NCBI GenBank assembly: GCA_903864555.1 | Contig: CAIPGJ010000235.1 | Span: 1 to 7,251, forward strand | Length of the DNA stretch: 7,251 nt | Direction: 5' to 3' | From: an uncultured Pseudomonadota bacterium | GTDB lineage: Bacteria > Pseudomonadota > Gammaproteobacteria > Burkholderiales > SG8-39 | Shown here: one piece after another, positions 1 through 5,290 of the stretch | Layout: every line of letters begins with the position of its first letter | Numbering within the stretch: the stretch's first letter is position 1 | Translations under genes and position numbers: made by a program | Notes under the pieces: model-generated | Told to the model about the DNA's origin: nothing | Database searches by the model: none | What the model saw: the letters and a program-made list of their open reading frames with translations, nothing else

Positions 1-23
1 TCAAAGGTTCTTCACCGATTTCC

Positions 24-34
24 GGGGGGGGGGG
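24..34. repeat. 11-base poly-G tract
   Basis: Eleven consecutive G residues are seen directly. No convincing gene covers them. Runs of this length are prone to slipped-strand length change in the cell and to miscounting in sequencing, so any reading frame drawn through this spot is unreliable. A plus-strand frame is open from base 2 to 244 and a 16-codon minus-strand frame ends at base 1, but neither resembles a known protein. Confidence 0.9.
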
Positions 35-61
35 AAGGCGCGGTTCGGCATGGCTGCCGGT

Positions 62-317
62 GTTTACCCCCTTGTCAAAGGGGGCCGACTGGCCGCAGGC
101 CAGCGGGGGGATTTTGGCCAGCCGGGCTGGTCTCATGGCCTTTTGCCAACATGGCATGAACCCAGCGCACGACTGTTGCCTTGCAGATGGGAAGCACCGG
201 AGGACACTCAGGGCCCGCATCCGGTCATGACTGGCGAACGATGAAAGGCAGCGGGAGAAAATCCCCCCGCTCGTTCGCTGCGCTCACGAGTCGGCCCCCT
301 TTGACAAGGCGGTAAAC
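62..317. repeat. 256-bp element bounded by long inverted repeats
   Basis: The left arm (62-90) and right arm (289-317) are inverted copies of each other, matching at 28 of 29 positions. A further 13 bp (103-115 and 258-270, a run of six G/C followed by A/T) match perfectly. Between these two matched blocks the arms differ: the left carries a GGCC-GCA-GGCC hairpin (91-101), the right a CTCGT/ACGAG hairpin (270-290). Each outer arm contains a hairpin with stem CCCCCTT/AAGGGGG and loop GTCA or TGAC (67-84; 295-312 with one mismatch). The 142-bp interior holds more small perfect stems (CCAGCC-G-GGCTGG at 118-130; TGCCA-ACA-TGGCA at 144-156) and no transposase. No clear target-site duplication is visible. 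It looks like a REP/MITE-type non-coding element; the family is not identified. Confidence 0.75.
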
Positions 318-354
318 CGCGTCGCAGCCACGTCTCCTCGGAATTTGACGAAGA

Positions 355-368
355 CCCTTTGACAAGGG
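355..368 (-). terminator. small hairpin, possible weak terminator of the flavoenzyme gene
   Basis: A perfect stem CCCTT/AAGGG with loop TGAC lies 20 bases past the stop codon of the minus-strand gene. It is the same stem and loop found in both arms of the neighbouring inverted-repeat element, so it may be a partial third copy. Read on the minus strand it is followed only by TCTT rather than a true T-tract, so intrinsic termination would be weak. Confidence 0.35.
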
Positions 369-387
369 GAAAAACCATGCCGACCAA

Positions 388-1359
388 TCAGGCTACGATG
401 GCCGCCAGGCGCTTGCGGATGATGTCGTTGGCGTCGCCGACGATGCGCTGGATCAGTTCAGCGCAGCTGGGCACGTCATGGATCACGCCCATGACACCGC
501 TGGCGCTCCAGGTACCTGCCTCGATGTCGCCCTCGGCATAGACGGCCGGCGCCTTGGCGCCCTGCGCGAGGCTTTTCATGTCCTCGAACGTCTTGGTCGG
601 GTCGGCATCCAGCACGGCCAGTTGCTTGGCTACCGAGTTCTTGTACAGGCGCGAAGTGTTGCGCAGGCGGCGGAAGATCAGCTGGGTGTCCAGTTCGGTG
701 CCATTCACCAGCGCGTTCTTGACGTTGTCGTGCACCCAGCATTCCTGGGTGGCCAGGAAGCGCGTGCCCATGTTGATGCCGTCGGCGCCCAGCGCCAGTG
801 CTGCTGCCATCTGGCGCCCGGTGCCGATGCCGCCCGACGCAATGAACGGCACCTTCAGTTGTTCTGCTGCCACTGCAAGCAGCACCATGTTGGGCACGTC
901 ATCCTCACCAGTGTGGCCGGCGCATTCGAAGCCATCCACGCTGATGATGTCGCAGCCGATCGACTCGGCCTTCTTGGCGTGGCGGATCGAGGTGCACTTG
1001 TGGATCACCGTGATGCCCGCGTCCTTCAGGATGGACAGCACGCGCGTCGGGTTGTTGCCCGCGGTCTCGACGATCTTGATGCCAGCCGCCACGATGGCCC
1101 TGGCGTACTCCTCATACGGGACAGGCTTGATGGTCGGCAGGATGGTCAGGTTCACCGCGATCGGCTTGTCGGTCATGGTGCGGCAGAGCTTCACCTCGTC
1201 GATGAGCTCTTCCGGCGTCGGCAGGGACAGCGCCGTCATGACACCCAGGCCACCGCCGTTCGAAACGGCTGCAGCCAGCTTGGCGCGGCCTACGCGCATC
1301 ATGCCGCCACAAACGATGGGGTACTGGATGCCCAGCAGTTCGGTCACTCGTGTTTTCAT
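388..1359 (-). CDS. FMN-dependent NAD(P)H:quinone reductase / nitronate monooxygenase-family protein
   Basis: This 323-residue protein is a TIM-barrel flavoprotein of the 2-nitropropane dioxygenase-like family. Visible motifs, in order: N-terminal YPIVCGGMMRVG (13-24), GGGLGVMTAL (35-44), NLTILPT (70-76), VETAGNNP (97-104), VIHKCTS (118-124), ECAGHTGEDD (145-154), phosphate-binding SGGIGTGRQ (175-183) and GADGINMGTRFLATQE (191-206). The order and wording match P. aeruginosa PA1024 as I recall it (about 328 residues). PA1024 has been characterised as an NADH:quinone reductase rather than a nitronate oxidase, so two-electron quinone reduction in the cytoplasm is the better guess, and the common label nitronate monooxygenase may mislead. 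The start at 1359 is chosen because AGGGAG (1365-1370) lies 5 bases upstream and the homologous region begins at once; an upstream ATG at 1467 adds 36 unconserved residues. The gene is divergent from the exporter operon and appears monocistronic. The exact substrate is uncertain. Confidence 0.9.
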   Translation of the reverse strand: MKTRVTELLGIQYPIVCGGMMRVGRAKLAAAVSNGGGLGVMTALSLPTPEELIDEVKLCRTMTDKPIAVNLTILPTIKPVPYEEYARAIVAAGIKIVETAGNNPTRVLSILKDAGITVIHKCTSIRHAKKAESIGCDIISVDGFECAGHTGEDDVPNMVLLAVAAEQLKVPFIASGGIGTGRQMAAALALGADGINMGTRFLATQECWVHDNVKNALVNGTELDTQLIFRRLRNTSRLYKNSVAKQLAVLDADPTKTFEDMKSLAQGAKAPAVYAEGDIEAGTWSASGVMGVIHDVPSCAELIQRIVGDANDIIRKRLAAIVA

Positions 1360-1392
1360 TGTTACTCCCTTGGATCGCCTGGTCGGCCTGGT

Positions 1393-1404
1393 CCGATTGA
1401 TCGG
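1393..1404. promoter_or_regulatory. palindrome in the leader of the flavoenzyme gene
   Basis: CCGAT-TG-ATCGG is a perfect 5-bp inverted repeat. It lies 34 bases upstream of the minus-strand start codon and inside the leader predicted from the upstream promoter. Flanking GGCC and GGCC extend it imperfectly. It could be a repressor operator or an mRNA hairpin; no regulator gene is next to it and the family of any binding protein cannot be named. Confidence 0.3.
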
Positions 1405-1500
1405 TCTGCCGGCCGAAGATGGATGCCCGTGCCTGGGCGCCGTTTGCATATCCGCACTGCCCATCAAAGCGGATGAATCGCGTCGGATGCAAGCCGGGCG

Positions 1501-1530
1501 AGTCTAATCGGCTGCAGGATTCTGCGTCAA
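1501..1530 (-). promoter_or_regulatory. candidate sigma-70 promoter for the flavoenzyme gene
   Basis: Read on the minus strand, TTGACG (1530-1525, five of six consensus bases) is followed after 18 bp by TAGACT (1506-1501, four of six). Transcription would start near 1494 and give a leader of about 135 bases containing the palindrome at 1393-1404 and the Shine-Dalgarno. Spacing and the -35 box are good; the -10 box is only fair. Confidence 0.4.
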
Positions 1531-1829
1531 ATGAGGCAAGGCCTTGATCGAGTCCCGGTCGATGACAGCGCCCTGCAAGCGACACGCACGCCCTGGTTAG
1601 AAAACAGACCGAATGCGCGGACAGCAGCCCCGCCCCTCGGGAAGCACGATGCGCCGCTCGAAGTGACCCTGCGGTTACAATTCCGCCATTGCCATACAAC
1701 TGATGGGGTCATCCGGACTGCCTGTCCGCCCATTGCCCTGCTTCGATTCACTATCGGCAGTTCCCGTTGATCCGACTCCGCTTCCCCACGACTGATTCTT
1801 CGTCTCGCACCACGCATTGGTCCCCCGAG

Positions 1830-2819
1830 ATGCGCTGGCAGTTTCTGGGCATGGTGCTTTGGCTGGCTGCTGCGCTGGGCGGGTGCAGTGGCGACTCGCG
1901 TGAAACCGGCGTACGTCAGGGCTATGTGGAAGGCGAGTTCGCCCTCATGGCCGCTCCCGCCGCAGGCCAGTTGGCGCGCCTGCAGGTGCGCCGCGGTGAT
2001 CAGGTGCAGGCCGGCACGCCCCTGTTCACTCTGGAGCAGGCCAATGAGCAGGCCGCCCGCAACGAAAGCGCAGAGCGTCTCCGCGCCGCGCAGGAACGCC
2101 TGGCCAACCTGCGCGCAGGCCGCCGCGCCCCGGAACAGGAGGCGGTCAGGGCCCAGTCGGCGCAGGCCGAAGCCGCCCGCAAGCTGTCCATGGAACAACT
2201 GGCCCAGCAGGAGCGCCTGTTCAAGGAAGGCTTCATCTCGCGCGCCGGGCTGGACCAGGCGCGCGCCAACCATGAGCGCGACATGGCCCGAGTGGCTGAA
2301 CTGGAAGCCCAGCAGCGCCTGTCTGGCCTGCCCGTCGGACGGGACGCGGAAATCCGCGCTGCTGCCGCCGACGTGGATGCCGCGCGCGCCGCGCTGGCCC
2401 AAAGCGAGTGGCGCCTGGCACAACGCTCGGTGCAGGCGACCGGCCCGGCGCTGGTCAGTGATACCTACTTCGTCGAAGGCGAATGGGTGCCGACGAGCCG
2501 GCCAGTGCTCAGCCTGCTGTCCCCGGCCAATGTGAAAGTCCGTTTCTTCGTCTCTGAAACACAGCTGGGCGGGCTGAAGGTCGGGGATGCGCTCAGCCTG
2601 GCCTGCGATGGCTGCGGCCAGCCCATCCGCGCCGGCATTTCCTACATCTCGCGCCAGGCGGAGTACACGCCACCCATCCTGTACAGCCGCGACACACGCT
2701 CCAAGCTGGTCTACATGCTCGAGGCACGCCCGGTCGACGCGGCCGATGCCCTGCGCCTGCGTCCCGGGCAGCCTGTCGATGTCAGCCTGCAGGCGGCCGG
2801 CACCAGCCAGCAACCATGA
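1830..2819 (+). CDS. HlyD-family periplasmic adaptor (membrane-fusion protein) lipoprotein of an ABC exporter
   Basis: This 329-residue protein bridges an inner-membrane ABC exporter to an outer-membrane channel. The N-terminus has a hydrophobic signal (5-16) and a lipobox L16-G17-G18-C19, so the mature protein should be lipid-anchored at Cys19. A biotinyl/lipoyl-like half follows (about 34-68, GYVEGEF then RRGDQVQAGTPL), then an Ala/Glu/Gln/Arg-rich helical hairpin (about 70-198), the second lipoyl half and beta-barrel (about 201-290, FVEGEWV, VKVRFFVSETQLG), and EYTPPILYSRDTR (278-290), typical of this subfamily. Length and plan fit YbhG-type adaptors. A CDGC motif (259-262) could form a periplasmic disulfide. 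The start at 1830 is set by the signal peptide; a TTG at 1767 is possible in the same frame, and neither has a clear Shine-Dalgarno. The stop overlaps the ATPase start by ATGA. The exported substrate is unknown, and no outer-membrane partner is encoded here. Confidence 0.9.
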   Translation: MRWQFLGMVLWLAAALGGCSGDSRETGVRQGYVEGEFALMAAPAAGQLARLQVRRGDQVQAGTPLFTLEQANEQAARNESAERLRAAQERLANLRAGRRAPEQEAVRAQSAQAEAARKLSMEQLAQQERLFKEGFISRAGLDQARANHERDMARVAELEAQQRLSGLPVGRDAEIRAAAADVDAARAALAQSEWRLAQRSVQATGPALVSDTYFVEGEWVPTSRPVLSLLSPANVKVRFFVSETQLGGLKVGDALSLACDGCGQPIRAGISYISRQAEYTPPILYSRDTRSKLVYMLEARPVDAADALRLRPGQPVDVSLQAAGTSQQP

Positions 2820-3793
2820 GCACGGCCCGGCCAGCGGCGGGGACGTCAGCGGCGGCAGTGGCAGACAACGGCGACGCGCCGCTGGTGATCGACGTGCATG
2901 GCCTGAACAAGCATTTCGGTGACAAGCATGTGGTGAAGGATTTCTCCCTGCAGGTGAGACGCGGCGAGATCTTCGGCTTCCTCGGCCCCAACGGCAGCGG
3001 CAAGACCACCTCGATCCGCATGCTGTGCGGCCTGCTCACGCCGGACTCGGGCAGCGGCACTTGCCTGGGCCATGACGTGCGGCGGGGCACTGCGGCGATC
3101 AAGCGCGAAGTCGGCTACATGACCCAGCGCTTCTCCTTGTGGGAGGACCTCACCCTGCGCGAGAACCTGGAGTTCGTCGCGCGCATGTACGGCATGCACA
3201 ATCGCCGCGAGGCGGTGCAGAACACCCTTGCCGAGCTGGGCCTGACATCGCGCCAGCACCAGCTCGCGGGCACCTTGTCCGGCGGCTGGAAGCAGCGCCT
3301 CTCGCTGGCCGCCTGCATGCTGCACCAGCCGCGCCTGCTGCTGCTGGACGAACCCACCGCCGGCGTCGATCCGATCGCGCGACGCCAGTTCTGGGCGGAA
3401 CTGCATGACCTGGCGGCAGGCGGCCTGTCGGTGCTGGTCTCCACGCACTACATGGACGAGGCCGAACGCTGCCACCGCGTCGCCTACCTCGCCTACGGCA
3501 GGCTGCTGATCTCCGGCCGCGTCGATGAAGTCATCCAAGCACGCAAGTTGCTCACTTTCGCGGTGAGCGGCCCCGGCCTGGAAGCCGTGTCGCGCCAGCT
3601 GCGCGACGGACCGAACATCCAGGTAACCCCCTTCGGCAACACCCTGCATGTCACCGGCCATGACGAGGCATCGCTGATGCGCCTGCTGGAGCCGCTGCGC
3701 GGGCGCGACGGGTTCCGGGTGGAACGGGTGGACTCCTCGCTGGAGGATGTGTTCATCAGCCTTATGGGCGATGCGAAGGACAATTTCCAATGA
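2816..3793 (+). CDS. ABC transporter ATP-binding protein (ABC-2 exporter, CcmA/YbhF-like)
   Basis: This 325-residue cytoplasmic ATPase powers the adjacent permease. All nucleotide-binding motifs are intact: Walker A GPNGSGKTT (57-65), Q-loop Gln104 in YMTQRFSLWEDLT, signature LSGGWKQR (154-161), Walker B LLLLDEP (174-180) with catalytic Glu179, D-loop AGVDP (182-186) and switch His211. The C-terminal extension ends with SSLEDVFISLMGD, common in ABC-2 exporter ATPases. There is one nucleotide-binding domain, so it must work as a homodimer, unlike YbhF, which has two fused domains. The first 20 residues are Ala-rich and unconserved in appearance, but the start is supported by the ATGA overlap with the adaptor gene. 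Its stop overlaps by ATGA the start of a 27-codon mini-ORF. The motif LSGGW and the neighbours point to drug or lipophilic-compound export rather than import; the substrate is not predictable. Confidence 0.95.
   Translation: MSTARPAAGTSAAAVADNGDAPLVIDVHGLNKHFGDKHVVKDFSLQVRRGEIFGFLGPNGSGKTTSIRMLCGLLTPDSGSGTCLGHDVRRGTAAIKREVGYMTQRFSLWEDLTLRENLEFVARMYGMHNRREAVQNTLAELGLTSRQHQLAGTLSGGWKQRLSLAACMLHQPRLLLLDEPTAGVDPIARRQFWAELHDLAAGGLSVLVSTHYMDEAERCHRVAYLAYGRLLISGRVDEVIQARKLLTFAVSGPGLEAVSRQLRDGPNIQVTPFGNTLHVTGHDEASLMRLLEPLRGRDGFRVERVDSSLEDVFISLMGDAKDNFQ
3776..3780 (+). promoter_or_regulatory. Shine-Dalgarno of the mini-ORF inside the ATPase gene
   Basis: AAGGA lies within the last codons of the ATPase gene, 9 bases before the ATG at 3790. 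It supports start of translation at the mini-ORF. No comparable Shine-Dalgarno stands at a normal distance before the permease start at 3870, where only GAGG about 14 bases upstream is seen. Confidence 0.5.
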
Positions 3794-3873
3794 AAGTGTT
3801 CCTGCTGGCGCCCGCCGTCGCCATGTCTGACGCCATGCCCCATGCCATGCCCGAGGCCGGCCTATCCACATGA
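3790..3873 (+). CDS. 27-residue mini-ORF linking ATPase and permease genes
   Basis: The frame begins MKVFLLAPAVAM and runs 27 codons. Its ATG overlaps the ATPase stop (ATGA, 3790-3793) and its TGA overlaps the permease start (ATGA, 3870-3873). AAGGA at 3776-3780 gives it a ribosome-binding site. The peptide matches no family I recognise; it has a short hydrophobic start and a repeated GCCATG motif (four Met codons counting the start). It may serve to carry ribosomes across the 76-base gap so that permease translation is coupled to the ATPase, or it may be a real small membrane-associated peptide. It could also be chance, since a 27-codon frame is short. The double ATGA arrangement is seen directly; function is inference. 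Confidence 0.4.
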   Translation: MKVFLLAPAVAMSDAMPHAMPEAGLST

Positions 3874-5003
3874 GCACCCTGTCCTTTTCCCGCTGGTGGG
3901 GCATCATCACCAAGGAGTTCATCCAGCTCAAGCGTGACCGACTCACCTTCGGCATGATCATCGGCATCCCGGTGATGCAGCTGCTGCTGTTCGGGTTCGC
4001 CATCAATGCCGACCCGAAGAACCTGCCCGCAGCCGTGGTGTCGGCCGACAACAGCGTGTATGCGCGCAGCTTCATCCGCGCCATGGAGAACAGCGGCTAC
4101 TTCCGCATGGTTACGCAGGTGGCCAGCGAAAAGGAGGCCGATCTGATGCTGGAGCGCGGCGAGGTGCAGTTCGTCGCCAGCATCCCGGCCGATTTCTCGC
4201 GCAAGCTGGCGCGCGGGGAGCGGCCACAGTTGCTGGTGGAGGCCGACGCCACCGATCCTTCGGCCACCAGCAATGCCGTGGCCGCGTTGCAGCAACTGGC
4301 CGCCACCGCCCTCGCGCGCGACCTCACCGGCGTGCTGGGCGACACCACCGGCGCGCCGGCGCCCATAGACCTGCGCGTGCACCGCCGCTACAACCCGGAA
4401 GGCGTGACGGCCTACAACATCGTGCCCGGGCTGATCGGCACCATCCTCACCATGACCATGGTGTTGATGACAGGCCTGGCCATGACGCGCGAGCGCGAGC
4501 GCGGCACCTTCGAGAACCTGCTGGCCACGCCGGCCCTGCCCATCGAGGTGATGACCGGCAAGATCGTCCCCTACATCCTGATCGGCCTGATCCAGGTGAC
4601 GCTGATCTTCCTCGCCGCGCGCTTTGTCTTCGGTGTGCCGATGCAGGGCAACCTGCTGCTGCTTTACGGCGTGGTGCTGCTGTTCATCGCCGCCAACCTC
4701 ACCCTGGGCATCACCTTCTCCTCGATTGCGCGCAACCAGCTGCAGGCGATGCAGATGACCTTCTTTTTCTTCCTGCCCTCGATCCTGCTGTCGGGCTTCA
4801 TGTTCCCTTTCCGCGGCATGCCGGAATGGGCGCAATGGCTGGCCAGCGCACTGCCACTCACGCACTTCCTGGTGCTGGTGCGCGGCATCATGCTCAAGGG
4901 CAACGGCATGGCGGAACTCTGGCCGCAGGTCTGGCCCATCCTGGCTTTCATGGTCGTGGTGATCCTGGTCGGCCTGCGCTTCTACAAGCGCACCCTGGAC
5001 TGA
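3870..5003 (+). CDS. ABC-2 type transporter permease
   Basis: This 377-residue inner-membrane protein forms the channel of the exporter. The layout is typical of the YhhJ/YbhS/YbhR group: a cytoplasmic amphipathic start (WWGIITKEFIQLKRDR, 9-24), a first membrane segment (about 27-45), a large periplasmic loop (about 46-178), then five more segments (about 181-205, 231-252, 261-282, 288-313, 347-371). The conserved coupling motif RERERGTFENLLATP (207-221) follows the second segment and is preceded by YNPEGVTAYNIVPGLIG (174-190). Full length for the family. E. coli-type systems often have two permease genes; here there is one, so a homodimer is expected. The start overlaps the stop of the mini-ORF by ATGA, and the next gene is 286 bases away, so it ends the operon. 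Confidence 0.94.
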   Translation: MSTLSFSRWWGIITKEFIQLKRDRLTFGMIIGIPVMQLLLFGFAINADPKNLPAAVVSADNSVYARSFIRAMENSGYFRMVTQVASEKEADLMLERGEVQFVASIPADFSRKLARGERPQLLVEADATDPSATSNAVAALQQLAATALARDLTGVLGDTTGAPAPIDLRVHRRYNPEGVTAYNIVPGLIGTILTMTMVLMTGLAMTRERERGTFENLLATPALPIEVMTGKIVPYILIGLIQVTLIFLAARFVFGVPMQGNLLLLYGVVLLFIAANLTLGITFSSIARNQLQAMQMTFFFFLPSILLSGFMFPFRGMPEWAQWLASALPLTHFLVLVRGIMLKGNGMAELWPQVWPILAFMVVVILVGLRFYKRTLD

Positions 5004-5067
5004 GGCCGGCGTGCCCCGGAATTGCGGCCATGCCCACCTGCGTCCATTCGGAAAGCCGACCGGCATC

Positions 5068-5080
5068 CGGACGCGGTCCG
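5068..5080. promoter_or_regulatory. palindrome near the CoA-transferase promoter candidate
   Basis: CGGAC-GCG-GTCCG is a perfect 5-bp inverted repeat. Its right half sits where the -35 region of the extended -10 candidate at 5095-5103 would be, so it could be an operator. It also lies 64 bases past the permease stop, but without a T-tract it is a poor intrinsic terminator. Confidence 0.25.
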
Positions 5081-5094
5081 CGACCTCGACAGCG

Positions 5095-5103
5095 TGCTAA
5101 GAT
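5095..5103 (+). promoter_or_regulatory. candidate extended -10 promoter for the CoA-transferase gene
   Basis: TGC-TAAGAT matches the extended -10 form (TG, one base, then a -10 hexamer with five of six consensus bases). There is no recognisable -35 box 17 bp upstream, which extended -10 promoters can tolerate. Transcription would start near 5110, leaving a leader of about 180 bases. The remainder of the 5004-5289 spacer holds only short stems, such as CGTTC-GCA-GAACG at 5254-5266 just before the ribosome-binding site. Confidence 0.3.
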
Positions 5104-5224
5104 TCCGCGCAGCAATCGAAGAAAAAATCGAGTCTCGTCGCAGCGATCGGGAAGGCCAGTGTCCCGCCGGTTCGCCAGGTATTCACCGCAGGAACAAACG
5201 GTCAGAAGATGGTCGGAGGGTCCG

Positions 5225-5290
5225 GTGATCCGTATGACAAAACAAGACATCCCCGTTCGCAGAACGCCCGCATGTAGAGGAGCGAAGTAA
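5225..5290 (+). CDS. possible 21-codon upstream ORF before the CoA-transferase gene
   Basis: A GTG at 5225 preceded by GGAGGG (5215-5220, spacing 4) opens a 21-codon frame with an in-frame ATG at 5234. It ends in TAA whose last base is the A of the next ATG (TAATG). The peptide (MTKQDIPVRRTPACRGAK from the inner ATG) has no recognised family. The frame is already open for several hundred bases upstream, so its openness is no evidence. It is listed as a possible coupling leader only. Confidence 0.15.
   Translation: MIRMTKQDIPVRRTPACRGAK

Larger units (their letters stand above)
1360..1829. other. divergent intergenic region between flavoenzyme and exporter operon
   Basis: These 470 bases separate two divergent genes and should hold both promoters. 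On the minus side there is a Shine-Dalgarno, a tight palindrome and a plausible sigma-70 promoter (listed separately). On the plus side no good promoter was found: TACAAT at 1676-1681 resembles a -10 box but has no matching -35 box. A plus-strand frame at 1531-1770 encodes 79 residues with no recognisable family and is probably not a gene. Confidence 0.6.

Noticed and set aside
2..244. Plus-strand open frame through the poly-G tract and inverted repeat (ATG at 50)
   Set aside because: It runs through the hairpin repeat, passes an unreliable homopolymer and resembles no protein; its openness is explained by GC-rich repeat sequence. It might be the tail of a gene to the left, which cannot be judged here.
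62..317. CRISPR array or integron attC site
   Set aside because: There are only two inverted arms and no regularly spaced direct repeats, and no cas or integrase gene; attC core sites were not seen.
478..1507. Two long plus-strand frames of over 300 codons opposite the flavoenzyme gene
   Set aside because: They are antisense shadows of a clearly conserved gene, rich in Ala, His and Arg, with no family resemblance; long antisense frames are normal in high-GC DNA.
1531..1770. 79-codon plus-strand frame in the divergent intergenic region
   Set aside because: No ribosome-binding site or recognisable motif, and it would cover the promoter region of the flavoenzyme gene.
1767..1829. Earlier TTG start adding 21 residues to the adaptor protein
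   Set aside because: It would put a polar, Arg/Ser/Thr-rich stretch ahead of a well-formed lipoprotein signal, and it has no ribosome-binding site.
3762..5066. 434-codon minus-strand frame opposite the permease
   Set aside because: His/Gln/Ala/Gly-rich composition typical of the complement of a membrane-protein gene; the sense strand has complete ABC-2 permease motifs.
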